In this document: positions 1-6,683 of the stretch, piece by piece
Layout of the letters: each line of letters starts with the position of its first letter
How positions within the stretch are numbered: the first letter of the stretch is position 1
Origin: Faecalimonas sp.
GTDB taxonomy: Bacteria; Bacillota; Clostridia; Lachnospirales; Lachnospiraceae
NCBI GenBank assembly: GCA_020024645.1
Contig: JAHHTN010000049.1
Coordinates: 1 to 15,000 of the forward strand
Length of the DNA: 15,000 nucleotides
Reading direction: 5' to 3'
Notes under the pieces: model-generated
Told to the model about the DNA's origin: nothing
What the model saw: the letters and a program-made list of their open reading frames with translations, nothing else
The model's database searches: none
Position numbers and translations under genes: made by a program

Positions 1-126
1 TGTTGACGGTAACTTATCTCCATATTTAATTTTTCTAGATTGAATATCATTTTTAATGTAAGTATATATCTGCTCATACAAAGGAATTTGAGATTTAGTC
101 TCTAAGCGAATTGTCAATTCATTCAT
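1..126 (-). CDS. GntR/MocR-type transcriptional regulator, N-terminus only
   Basis: Only the first 42 codons are in the window; the gene continues past base 1. The visible peptide begins MNELTIRLETKSQIPLYEQI and continues through a stretch ending YGDKLPST. This is the hallmark start of a GntR winged-helix DNA-binding domain (PLYEQIY..I...I..GKI..GDKLPST). In Lachnospiraceae such an N-terminus, with a short lead before PLYEQ, is usual for MocR/PdxR regulators that carry a PLP aminotransferase-like C-terminal domain, but that domain is not visible, so a plain GntR regulator remains possible. The ATG at 126 is preceded by GGAG about 8 bases upstream. The start codon overlaps the last codons of the grpB remnant upstream, so the two were probably once translationally coupled. 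The family call is strong; the subfamily call is inference. Confidence 0.82.
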   Translation of the reverse strand, partial: MNELTIRLETKSQIPLYEQIYTYIKNDIQSRKIKYGDKLPST

Positions 127-286
127 TTTTCCACTCCAATGCTTATCTTTCCATATTTTTTACAAATGTATCTTTTCCACCACAGTATCCATCAACAGCA
201 AATGTAAATTCTATGGCCAATTTCTGCTTTAACAAACATTTTTCCCATTTTGGTCGGTATGAAACAACTTCTATTTTTCGTGCCAC
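119..286 (-). pseudogene. grpB (UPF0157) remnant with internal deletion and a nonsense codon
   Basis: Reading leftward from a GTG at 286 (GGGAG about 9 bases upstream), one open frame gives 47 residues to a TAA at 143-145. It starts MARKIEVVSYRPKWEK, matching the conserved N-terminus of GrpB/UPF0157 proteins (IEVVPYxPxW). It then jumps directly to a segment containing VDGYCGGKDTFVKNMER, matching the family's C-terminus (DIDGYxDGKDAFVKE.E.KALEW). Reading through the TAA in the same frame continues ALEWKNE and stops at 119-121, exactly the expected family ending, so the TAA most likely replaced a Lys codon (AAA). The roughly 120 central residues of a normal GrpB of about 170, including the conserved HIGSTSVPG region, are missing. 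The junction is in frame. The homology is from recognition, not a search. A short expressed peptide cannot be excluded. Confidence 0.72.
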
Positions 287-310
287 CTTCTATCACTCCC
301 TTCTAACAGT

Positions 311-340
311 ATAAAATAAGAGCGGATTTTTCCGCTCTTA
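311..340 (-). terminator. Rho-independent terminator of glnS
   Basis: A perfect 10-bp stem (317-326 with 331-340) with a TTTT/AAAA loop lies 6 bases past the glnS stop. On the minus strand it is followed by TTTTAT. It should end the glnS transcript before the grpB remnant and the GntR-type gene. Confidence 0.85.
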
Positions 341-346
341 TCATGT

Positions 347-2014
347 TTATTTTGGCAATTTAAATGAACTTTTTAATGATACAATTCTGTTGAAAACAAG
401 CGCATCTGGTTTTGAATCTTTTGCATCAACACAGAAATATCCTTGTCTTACAAATTGGAAACTATCATATGCTTTTGCATCAGCAAAACTTGGTTCTAAA
501 TAACACTCTTTCAAAATTGTCAATGAATTTGGATTTAAATTCAATGAACCATCTTCTTTGTTGTATACTCCCTTTTCTTCATCTACAATATTTTCATATA
601 AACGTACTTCCGCTTTTGTTGCGTATGGAGCTGGAACCCAGTGAATTGTTCCTTTGACTTTTCGACCAGTAAATCCTGTTCCACACTTTGTTTCAGGATC
701 ATATGTACAATGAATTTCTACGATTTTTCCATTTTCATCTTTTACAAAACTTTCACATTTCACAAAATACGCATGCATCAAGCGTACTTCATTACCTGGG
801 AACAATCTGAAATATTTCTTTGGTGGTTCTTCCATAAAGTCCTCACGATCAATATAAAGTTCACGACAAAATGGTACTTTTCTAAATCCTAGTTCTTCAT
901 TCTCCAAATTATTCGCTACATCTAAATATTCAACTTGTCCTTCTGGATAATTATCAATAATTAATTTAATCGGATCTAATACTGCCATCATTCGTGGTTT
1001 TTTCATTTTTAAATCTTCACGAATGCAGTATTCAAGCATCGCATAATCCACAGAACTGTTACTCTTAGATACACCACATAAATCCACAAACATTTTAATT
1101 GATTCTGGCGTAAATCCTCTTCTTCTTAACGCTGCAATAGAAACAAGTCTTGGATCATCCCAACCATCTACAATGCCATCTTCTACCAATTTTTTAATAT
1201 AACGTTTTCCTGTTACAACATTTGTTAAATACAATTTTGAAAATTCTATCTGTCTTGGAGCTGGATTAAACTCGCACTCTCTTACTACCCAATCATAAAG
1301 TGGTCTATGATCCTCAAATTCCAATGTACAAATAGAGTGAGTAATTTTCTCAATTGCATCTTCAATTGGATGGGCAAAATCATACATCGGATAAATACAC
1401 CATTTATCACCGGTATTATGATGTATCATATGAGCCACACGGTAGATGATCGGATCACGCATATTGATATTAGGAGATGCCATATCAATTTTTGCACGAA
1501 GCACTCTTTCTCCATCCTCAAACTCTCCATTTTTCATCGCTTCAAATAATTCAAGGTTTTCTTCCACCGTTCTATCTCTATACGGACTGTTTTTCCCAGG
1601 TTCTTTAAGAGTTCCTCGATATTCTCGAATTTCTTCAGGAGTTAAATCACACACATATGCTTTTCCTTTTTTGATTAATTTAACTGCACATTCATACATT
1701 GCCTCAAAATAATCTGATGCAAAAAACAAATTTTCTTTCCAATCTGCACCAAGCCATTTGATATCTTCTTTAATTGACTCTACAAATTCAACTTTCTCTT
1801 TTGTTGGGTTTGTATCATCAAAACGCATATGAAATGTTCCATTATATTTTTGTGCCAATCCATAATTTAATAAAATTGACTTTGCATGTCCAATATGAAG
1901 ATATCCATTCGGTTCAGGCGGGAATCTTGTACATACAGTATCGTATACACCTTCTCTTAAATCTTTATCTATTTCTTGTTCAATAAAGTTTTTTGAAACT
2001 ACTTCGTTTTCCAT
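347..2014 (-). CDS. glnS: Glutaminyl-tRNA synthetase
   Basis: This class I aminoacyl-tRNA synthetase attaches glutamine to tRNA-Gln in the cytoplasm. At 555 residues it matches E. coli GlnRS in length. The HIGH signature is at residues 40-43 in the context FPPEPNGYLHIGHAKS, followed by FDDTNP near 65-70, both GlnRS/GluRS hallmarks. GWDDPR near 284-289 and the long C-terminal anticodon-binding beta-barrel region identify GlnRS rather than a bacterial GluRS. The KMSKS loop is degenerate: the expected MSKRK-type motif is replaced by VTGKR (267-271). The ATG at 2014 has GGAGG 5 bases upstream. It is a single-gene unit with its own terminator and a probable promoter at 2073-2104; I see no T-box in its leader. 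Many Firmicutes lack GlnRS and make Gln-tRNA through GatCAB, so this gene implies direct charging. Confidence 0.96.
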   Translation of the reverse strand: MENEVVSKNFIEQEIDKDLREGVYDTVCTRFPPEPNGYLHIGHAKSILLNYGLAQKYNGTFHMRFDDTNPTKEKVEFVESIKEDIKWLGADWKENLFFASDYFEAMYECAVKLIKKGKAYVCDLTPEEIREYRGTLKEPGKNSPYRDRTVEENLELFEAMKNGEFEDGERVLRAKIDMASPNINMRDPIIYRVAHMIHHNTGDKWCIYPMYDFAHPIEDAIEKITHSICTLEFEDHRPLYDWVVRECEFNPAPRQIEFSKLYLTNVVTGKRYIKKLVEDGIVDGWDDPRLVSIAALRRRGFTPESIKMFVDLCGVSKSNSSVDYAMLEYCIREDLKMKKPRMMAVLDPIKLIIDNYPEGQVEYLDVANNLENEELGFRKVPFCRELYIDREDFMEEPPKKYFRLFPGNEVRLMHAYFVKCESFVKDENGKIVEIHCTYDPETKCGTGFTGRKVKGTIHWVPAPYATKAEVRLYENIVDEEKGVYNKEDGSLNLNPNSLTILKECYLEPSFADAKAYDSFQFVRQGYFCVDAKDSKPDALVFNRIVSLKSSFKLPK

Positions 2015-2072
2015 ATTATCCTCCAGCTCTCCTATATTTCCTTTTGTTTACACAAAATGTCATCACTATCTT

Positions 2073-2104
2073 TATATATTACCACAAATTATAATGGCAA
2101 ACAA
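2073..2104 (-). promoter_or_regulatory. Probable glnS promoter
   Basis: On the minus strand TTGTTT (2099-2104) is followed after 17 bases by TAATAT (2076-2081). An overlapping alternative is TTGCCA (2095-2100), 16 bases, TATATA (2073-2078). Either would give a glnS leader of roughly 50-60 bases ending in the GGAGG site. The -35 matches are imperfect. Confidence 0.45.
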
Positions 2105-2229
2105 CTTTTTTCCGTTTTATTCTGAGCAATGTTTTTCTCAATATGCTAATATTTAAAAATGTACTGTTCAAAATTTTTTCACAAAATCATCATTTTTTCA
2201 TCACACTTCTAAAATATAATCTTACTTGT

Positions 2230-2259
2230 AAAGTTAATAAAGCTTTTTTCATTAACTTT
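2230..2259 (+). repeat. AT-rich inverted repeat with plus-strand T-run
   Basis: The arms 2230-2238 and 2251-2259 are perfect 9-base complements (AAAGTTAAT / ATTAACTTT) around a 12-base loop. On the plus strand the repeat is followed by TCTTTTT. It could be a weak terminator, a regulator-binding palindrome, or the first hairpin of a small RNA. Confidence 0.45.
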
Positions 2260-2273
2260 TCTTTTTCATAACC

Positions 2274-2297
2274 AAGCCGGTCATCGACCGGCTTTTC
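2274..2297 (+). terminator. GC-rich terminator-like hairpin, plus-strand orientation
   Basis: A perfect 9-bp stem (AAGCCGGTC at 2274-2282 with GACCGGCTT at 2286-2294) has a 3-base loop and is followed by TTTTCC on the plus strand. On the minus strand the next bases are GGTTATG, so it has no U-tract in the direction of all known genes here. It would terminate plus-strand transcription, but the RNA it would end is unidentified. Confidence 0.55.
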
Positions 2298-2330
2298 CTC
2301 ATTTTATTCATCTTTCACCATTTTGATACA

Positions 2331-2371
2331 AAAAAACATCGGCCTTCTTATTACTAAGAATCCGATGTTTT
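2331..2371 (-). terminator. Terminator of tRNA-Thr (and possibly the sigH operon)
   Basis: The outer stem AAAACATCGG/CCGATGTTTT (2333-2342 with 2362-2371) encloses an inner stem TTCTTA/TAAGAA. On the minus strand it ends in a run of seven T. It starts 1-2 bases after the tRNA 3' end and is the first good terminator after sigH. Confidence 0.85.
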
Positions 2372-2372
2372 A

Positions 2373-2445
2373 AGCTGTTGGCGGGACTTGAACCCGTGAC
2401 CTCCGCCTTACCAAGGCGACGCGCTACCGACTGTGCCACAACAGC
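2373..2445 (-). tRNA. tRNA-Thr (anticodon GGU)
   Basis: The minus strand folds into a 73-base cloverleaf. The acceptor stem GCTGTTG/CAACAGC is perfect, the D-loop carries GG, the anticodon loop TTGGTAA gives anticodon GGU (bases 2410-2412), and the T-loop is TTCAAGT. The discriminator base is U and no CCA is encoded, so CCA must be added enzymatically. Two stems carry an A-C mismatch: position 12-23 in the D-stem (GCAC/GCGC) and 49-65 in the T-stem (ACGGG/CCCGC). The gene has its own promoter and terminator. Confidence 0.93.
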
Positions 2446-2466
2446 ATCTCTATATACAACGTATTT

Positions 2467-2496
2467 AATATACAATATATACTTGCTGTTTGTCAA
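2467..2496 (-). promoter_or_regulatory. tRNA-Thr promoter
   Basis: On the minus strand a perfect TTGACA (2491-2496) is followed after 18 bases by TATATT (2467-2472), about 20 bases before the tRNA 5' end. The -35 lies only 7 bases beyond the sigH stop codon, so the tRNA can be made independently of the upstream operon. Confidence 0.75.
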
Positions 2497-2503
2497 TGCA
2501 TTT

Positions 2504-3112
2504 TTACCGCCCTGTTTTTTCCTTGACTATCTTTTCTGTCTTCACTTTTATTCTTTGTAGCGCATTATCGATGGACTTTGGAGTTTTCTTCAAAACTTTT
2601 GCTATTTTTTGATAATCCATGCCATATAAATGCAAATACAATACTGTATTTTCAAATTCACTAAGACTTCTTTTCAACTCTATTTCAAGCATTTGTAAAT
2701 ATTCTTTATCTAGGAACAATGCTTCTGGATTATTTTCTTTAACAGTCTGAATCGTGTCTATCAACGGCTGTTCATCCTTATCCTCATAAATAGATACATA
2801 CGAATTCAATGGGATATGTTTTTGCCTTTTTGACGCTTCAATTGCCGTATACATCTGTCTTGAAATACATAGGGCAGCAAAATGATAAAAGGAAGTTTCC
2901 TGCTTTTCATCATAATCTCGTATTGCTTTAAACAGACCAATCATCCCTTCTTGAATCAAATCATCATTATCCCCGCCAAGCAAAAACATAGCCTTTGCCT
3001 TTTTTCTAACAAGATTTTTATACTTATTAATAATATAATCAGTTATTTCTTTTTCCCCATTTCGCAAGCACCGAATCAGTTCTTCATCTGTCATCTTACT
3101 GTATCTGCACAT
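2504..3112 (-). CDS. sigH: RNA polymerase sigma factor SigH (Spo0H-like)
   Basis: This sigma-70 family factor of 202 residues would direct RNA polymerase to transition-phase and early sporulation promoters in spore-formers. Region 2 contains DDLIQEGMIGLFKAIRDYD and then RQKHIPLNSYVS, a pair typical of SigH. A C-terminal region 4 helix-turn-helix (YQKIAKVLKKTPKSIDNALQR) completes it. A GTG at 3118 is in frame, but the GGAGG site (3118-3122) overlaps it, so the ATG at 3112, 5 bases from the site, is the likely start. It is the last gene after cysE-cysS-mrnC-rlmB, as in the Bacillus cluster, but rae1/yacP is not between rlmB and sigH. Expression may include readthrough from the T-box promoter; a sigH-specific promoter in the 26-base gap is not visible. 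The role in this species is inferred from the family. Confidence 0.92.
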   Translation of the reverse strand: MCRYSKMTDEELIRCLRNGEKEITDYIINKYKNLVRKKAKAMFLLGGDNDDLIQEGMIGLFKAIRDYDEKQETSFYHFAALCISRQMYTAIEASKRQKHIPLNSYVSIYEDKDEQPLIDTIQTVKENNPEALFLDKEYLQMLEIELKRSLSEFENTVLYLHLYGMDYQKIAKVLKKTPKSIDNALQRIKVKTEKIVKEKTGR

Positions 3113-3138
3113 ATGCACCTCCAGTATTCACACCGCTA

Positions 3139-3879
3139 TTAATTTAATCTCTGTCTTACAATCTCATACGCCAATACTCCAGCTGCCACAGATGCATTCA
3201 AAGAATCAATATCTCCCTTCATTGGAATAGAAGCAACAAAATCACACTTTTCTTTTACAAGACGTCCAACCCCTGCCCCTTCATTTCCAATCACTAAACC
3301 AATAGGACCTTTTAAGTTCAAACGATACATTGTCTCTCCACCCATATCTGCACAAACAAACCAAAGTCCTCGTTCTTTCAACTCTTCCATTGTTTTTACA
3401 ATATTAGTCACCTTAGCAACTGGTGTATAATTTAATGCTCCAGCAGAAGTTTTAGCAACTGTTGCTGTCAATCCAACTGCACGACGTTTTGGAATAATCA
3501 CACCATGGGCACCAGCAAGATTTGCCGTACGAATAATCGCTCCAAGGTTATGTGGATCTTCAATATTATCCAAAATAAAAATAAATGGATCCTCTCCCTT
3601 TTTTCTTGCTAATTCAAGGATATCCTCTACTTCTGCATATTCATATGCAGCAGCATGCGCAAGCACACCTTGGTGTTTTCCTGTTTCAGATAACTGATCT
3701 AATCTTTCTTTTGAAACAAATTGTAAAATGGTGTCGTGTTTCTTGGCTTCTCTTACAATTGTGCGAATCGGTCCATCCTGACATCCATCTAAAACAAACA
3801 CTTTATCAATTGTTTTTCCTGAACGAAACGCCTCTATCACCGCATTGCGTCCTTCAATTATTAAACTTTCTTCAGCCAT
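3139..3879 (-). CDS. rlmB: 23S rRNA (guanosine-2'-O-)-methyltransferase RlmB
   Basis: This SpoU/TrmH-family enzyme uses S-adenosylmethionine to methylate the ribose of a 23S rRNA guanosine (G2251 in E. coli numbering). The 246 residues begin with the RlmB N-terminal substrate-binding domain (IEGRNAVIEAF; later GKHQGVLA near 67-74). The three SPOUT motifs follow: DNIEDPHNLGAIIRTA (104-119), IGNEGAGV (197-204), and IPMKGDIDSLNASVAAG (218-234), which form the knotted cofactor site. The ATG at 3879 has AGGAG 6 bases upstream, and that site overlaps the mrnC stop, so the two are probably coupled. The neighbouring mrnC matures 23S rRNA, so the pair groups two large-subunit rRNA steps in one operon. 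Length and motifs are complete. Confidence 0.96.
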   Translation of the reverse strand: MAEESLIIEGRNAVIEAFRSGKTIDKVFVLDGCQDGPIRTIVREAKKHDTILQFVSKERLDQLSETGKHQGVLAHAAAYEYAEVEDILELARKKGEDPFIFILDNIEDPHNLGAIIRTANLAGAHGVIIPKRRAVGLTATVAKTSAGALNYTPVAKVTNIVKTMEELKERGLWFVCADMGGETMYRLNLKGPIGLVIGNEGAGVGRLVKEKCDFVASIPMKGDIDSLNASVAAGVLAYEIVRQRLN

Positions 3880-3888
3880 AGTTTTCTC

Positions 3889-4338
3889 CTATACTTCCTC
3901 TTTTTCTATACTATCCAACCCTATTTTCACTAAATCAAGCATTCTCTTCCAATCTTCTTTCAAATAAAGATAGCCAAGTAATGCCTCAAATCCTGTCGCT
4001 CTACGATAATCTGTAATCGACTGATTTTTTGCAGGAGAAACTGATTTTGCATTTCTCCCGCGTTTATATACTGCTCGTTCTTCATCCGTCAATTCTTCTT
4101 GCATAGCTCTCATCATCTTAGACTGCGCTGATGCTTGTACAAGACTGCTCGTTTCTTTGTGTAGTTTTTGTACTTGCTTATTGCCTCTGTTGATCACTAA
4201 ACTTTTAATAATCAAATCATAAATACTATCACCAATATACGCCAATGTAAGGGGCGAATATTCTCTTATATCCATCTCTTGCATGGAAAATATCTTTTTC
4301 ATATAACCATTAAAATTTATTTCTATGCTTTTTTCCAT
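3889..4338 (-). CDS. mrnC: Mini-ribonuclease III
   Basis: This is a 149-residue RNase III catalytic domain without the double-stranded RNA-binding domain, the form that trims 23S rRNA precursor ends in Firmicutes. The signature SPLTLAYIGDSIYDL (residues 28-42) contains the metal-binding Asp37, and ATGFEALLGYLYL holds the second acidic residue Glu118. The long middle segment is rich in basic and Gln residues, consistent with RNA contact. The start at 4338 has AAGGTG about 8 bases upstream and overlaps the end of cysS by 16 bases in another frame. A later ATG (residue 13) has a poorer site. Position between cysS and rlmB matches the classical cluster, which supports the call. Confidence 0.94.
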   Translation of the reverse strand: MEKSIEINFNGYMKKIFSMQEMDIREYSPLTLAYIGDSIYDLIIKSLVINRGNKQVQKLHKETSSLVQASAQSKMMRAMQEELTDEERAVYKRGRNAKSVSPAKNQSITDYRRATGFEALLGYLYLKEDWKRMLDLVKIGLDSIEKEEV

Positions 4339-5729
4339 TTCACACCTTCACGAGTATCTTCTAAAATAATACCCTTTTTCAATAACTCATCACGAATCTC
4401 ATCTGCTCTTTTAAAATTTCTTTCTTTTCTTGCTGCTTGACGTTCTTCAATCAATACTTCAATATCCTCTGCAAGCATTTCCTCTTCTTTTTCCACGATC
4501 AATCCCAATACATCGGATAATTTAACAATTAAATCATATAATTTTTGTAAATATTCTTTTGAAGATTGTGCAGAAGTTGTTGTATTAGAAAATTTTACTA
4601 ATTCAAAAATAGAAGCAATGGCATCTGCTGTATTAAAATCATCTTCCATCGCAGCTTCATATGATTTCACAAACGCTTCTGTTTCTTTTACTTTCTCTCT
4701 TTCTTCCACCGTCATATCTTCTACAGAAGCGACTCCAAGTAAATGTTTTAAATTTGCCACCGCGGTTAATATACGTTCTAAGCCATTAGCAGATGCTTCC
4801 ATTAAAGAAGCACTGAAATTCAAAGGACTTCTATAATGCGCACTCAACATAAAGAAACGGAGGACTTGTAAATCGTATTTTTCTCCAATTTCTCTCACTG
4901 TACGGAAATTTCCGAGTGATTTTGACATTTTGTGATTATCGATATTTAAAAAAGCATTATGCAACCAATATTTAGCAAATTCTTTTCCATTTGTTGCTTC
5001 GCTTTGCGCTATTTCATTTTCATGGTGTGGAAAAACTAAGTCTTCTCCCCCGGCATGAATATCTATTTGTTCACCTAAATATTTTTTAGACATTACAGAG
5101 CATTCAATATGCCAACCTGGACGTCCATCACACCATGGTGATTCCCAAGCAGGCTCTCCTTCTTTTTTTGGTTTCCAAAGAACAAAATCCAATGGATCTT
5201 CTTTCTCATCTTCTCCTGTTACTAAAAGAGAGCGTCCTCCTGATTGCAAATCATCTAAATTCTTATGAGAAAGTTTTCCATAATCTTTAAATTTTCTCGT
5301 GCGGAAATAAACAGTTCCATTTTTTTCATAAGCATATCCTTTTTCAATTAAATCTGAAATCATTTCAATCATTCCGCATATTTCTTCTGTTGCAAGAGGA
5401 TGTTTTGTGGCTGGTTTTACATTCATTCCCTCCATATCTTTCTTGCATTCTGCAATATAACGTTGTGAAATTTCATTTGCGGAAACACCTTCTTCAATTG
5501 CTTTCTTGATAATCTTATCATCTACATCTGTAAAATTTGACACAAAATTCACTTCATATCCTTTATATTCAAAATATCTTCTTACTGTATCAAATACAAT
5601 CATCGGTCTTGCATTTCCGATATGTATTAAATTATATACTGTAGGACCACAAACGTACATCTTTACTTTGCCTTCCTCCAATGGTATAAATTCTTCTTTT
5701 TTTCTTGTCAATGTATTATATACTTTCAT
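4323..5729 (-). CDS. cysS: Cysteinyl-tRNA synthetase
   Basis: This class I synthetase charges tRNA-Cys with cysteine. Its 468 residues are close to E. coli CysRS (461). The HIGH motif appears as HIGN (36-39) after CGPTVYN, and KMSKS is intact (267-271). The zinc ligands that select cysteine are present: Cys27, Cys210, His235 and Glu239. The C-terminal helical tRNA-binding domain follows. The ATG at 5729 has AGGAGG 6 bases upstream. It overlaps the end of cysE by 14 bases and the start of mrnC by 16, so translation is probably coupled. Placement directly behind a Cys-specific T-box and cysE fits control by uncharged tRNA-Cys. Confidence 0.97.
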   Translation of the reverse strand: MKVYNTLTRKKEEFIPLEEGKVKMYVCGPTVYNLIHIGNARPMIVFDTVRRYFEYKGYEVNFVSNFTDVDDKIIKKAIEEGVSANEISQRYIAECKKDMEGMNVKPATKHPLATEEICGMIEMISDLIEKGYAYEKNGTVYFRTRKFKDYGKLSHKNLDDLQSGGRSLLVTGEDEKEDPLDFVLWKPKKEGEPAWESPWCDGRPGWHIECSVMSKKYLGEQIDIHAGGEDLVFPHHENEIAQSEATNGKEFAKYWLHNAFLNIDNHKMSKSLGNFRTVREIGEKYDLQVLRFFMLSAHYRSPLNFSASLMEASANGLERILTAVANLKHLLGVASVEDMTVEEREKVKETEAFVKSYEAAMEDDFNTADAIASIFELVKFSNTTTSAQSSKEYLQKLYDLIVKLSDVLGLIVEKEEEMLAEDIEVLIEERQAARKERNFKRADEIRDELLKKGIILEDTREGVKWKKA

Positions 5730-6408
5730 CTTTTCCCTCCTGTTTTTTATGCTGTCTACATCGCATATCTTTTTCCATTTCTTTCAGTTCCTGTTGTAAC
5801 TGAATATTTCTATTCTGTAGTTCTCTAATATCATTTAGTACTGGATCAGGTAAATGGATCTGATCTAAATCCATACGAGGTATCTTTTGGTTTCCCATAC
5901 GAACAATTCGTCCTGGAACTCCTACAACAGTACAATTTGGTGGAACCTCTTCCAAAACAACAGATCCAGCACCTATTTTTGCATTTTTACCAATGGTAAA
6001 TGAACCTAATATTTTTGCTCCCGCAGAAACCATTACATTATCCTCAAGAGTTGGATGTCTTTTCCCTTTTTCTTTTCCAGTTCCTCCAAGTGTTACTCCT
6101 TGATATAGCGTTACATTATTTCCAATAACAGTTGTTTCACCAATAATCACTCCGATTCCATGATCAATAAAAAATCCTTTACCAATAACTGCTCCCGGAT
6201 GAATTTCAATCCCTGTTTTTCTTGCTGTACGCTGTGAAATCCAACGTGCTAAAAAATAATGTTTTTTCAAATATAATTGATGTGCTAAACGATATTTTAA
6301 CATTGCCTTAAAACTTGGATACAAAAATATTTCCATATTGTTTTTTATCGCTGGATCACGTTCTTTAATGACTTGCAATTCTTCTTTTATATAAGCAATC
6401 AAATTCAT
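5716..6408 (-). CDS. cysE: Serine O-acetyltransferase
   Basis: This cytoplasmic enzyme transfers an acetyl group from acetyl-CoA to L-serine, making O-acetylserine, the carbon acceptor for cysteine synthesis. The 230 residues show an N-terminal helical part (about 1-65) and then a left-handed beta-helix of hexapeptide repeats (about 66-170). Catalytic residues are visible: the Asp82-His83 pair in IDHGIGVIIGET and His118 in KRHPT. The C-terminal tail from about 190 is long, charged and coiled-coil-like. The frame stays open a further 34 codons upstream to 6510, but those codons run through the T-box terminator. The ATG at 6408, preceded by GGAAAGGG, begins at the usual CysE N-terminus and is chosen. 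It is the first gene of the T-box operon. Confidence 0.95.
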   Translation of the reverse strand: MNLIAYIKEELQVIKERDPAIKNNMEIFLYPSFKAMLKYRLAHQLYLKKHYFLARWISQRTARKTGIEIHPGAVIGKGFFIDHGIGVIIGETTVIGNNVTLYQGVTLGGTGKEKGKRHPTLEDNVMVSAGAKILGSFTIGKNAKIGAGSVVLEEVPPNCTVVGVPGRIVRMGNQKIPRMDLDQIHLPDPVLNDIRELQNRNIQLQQELKEMEKDMRCRQHKKQEGKDESI

Positions 6409-6435
6409 TATTTTACAACCCTTTCCTAGCAAAGA

Positions 6436-6470
6436 AACAAAAAACTTCGCCTCACTAAGAGACGAAGTTT
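6436..6470 (-). terminator. T-box regulated terminator
   Basis: The stem 6459-6470 with 6442-6453 (AAACTTCGTCTC / GAGGCGAAGTTT with one G-T pair) has a 5-base loop and is followed by T-rich sequence on the minus strand. Its 5' arm can instead pair with the T-box core to form the antiterminator when uncharged tRNA-Cys binds. Confidence 0.88.
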
Positions 6471-6676
6471 TATCCGCGATTCCACTCTCATAAAGGGATA
6501 GCCCCTTCACTCAAAACACGTAACGTGTGCTACCGTATACGGCTACTTTGCTGTTCACCGTATCTGCTCCCGAATGCACTTCACATTTCTTTCACTTGGA
6601 CTGCTTTCAGCCGATGACAAGTCCTCTCTATTAGTTTCCAAAATGTTACTCTTTTCGTTCTTTGCATTTACAATAT
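6436..6676 (-). promoter_or_regulatory. Cys-specific T-box leader (tRNA-Cys-responsive riboswitch)
   Basis: This leader RNA reads uncharged tRNA and controls transcription into cysE-cysS. The T-box core on the minus strand (6474-6490) reads GAGAGTGGAATCGCGG, a variant of the AGGGTGGNACCGCGG consensus. Stem I contains an AGAGAG element and a specifier region in which GAAG is followed by TGC (6576-6578), a cysteine codon. The tRNA acceptor-pairing bases are UGGA, which complement UCCA, as expected for tRNA-Cys with discriminator U73. Both contact points therefore indicate Cys. The leader ends in a terminator hairpin. Start and end are approximate. Confidence 0.9.
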
Positions 6677-6683
6677 ATGTTAT

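Larger units (their letters stand above)
2015..2372. other. 358-base non-coding gap between glnS and tRNA-Thr
   Basis: This AT-rich stretch has no convincing coding frame on either strand. From the glnS side it holds the glnS ribosome binding site and probable promoter (2073-2104), about 110 bases with no feature I recognise, then an AT-rich inverted repeat (2230-2238 with 2251-2259) and a GC-rich hairpin (2274-2294), and finally the tRNA-Thr terminator (2331-2371). Both middle hairpins are followed by T-runs on the plus strand only, although no plus-strand gene is present. Confidence 0.7.

Noticed and set aside
276..300. T-box-like sequence AAGGTGGCACG upstream of the GntR-type gene
   Set aside because: It resembles the T-box core only partly, there is no room for a stem I before the glnS terminator, and the bases read well as the start of the grpB remnant.
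2094..2157. A 20-codon plus-strand frame in the glnS-tRNA gap
   Set aside because: No ribosome binding site and no recognisable composition; consistent with chance in AT-rich sequence.
6409..6510. A 34-codon N-terminal extension of cysE starting at 6510
   Set aside because: It translates the T-box core and terminator hairpin, lacks a ribosome site, and precedes the normal CysE start at 6408.
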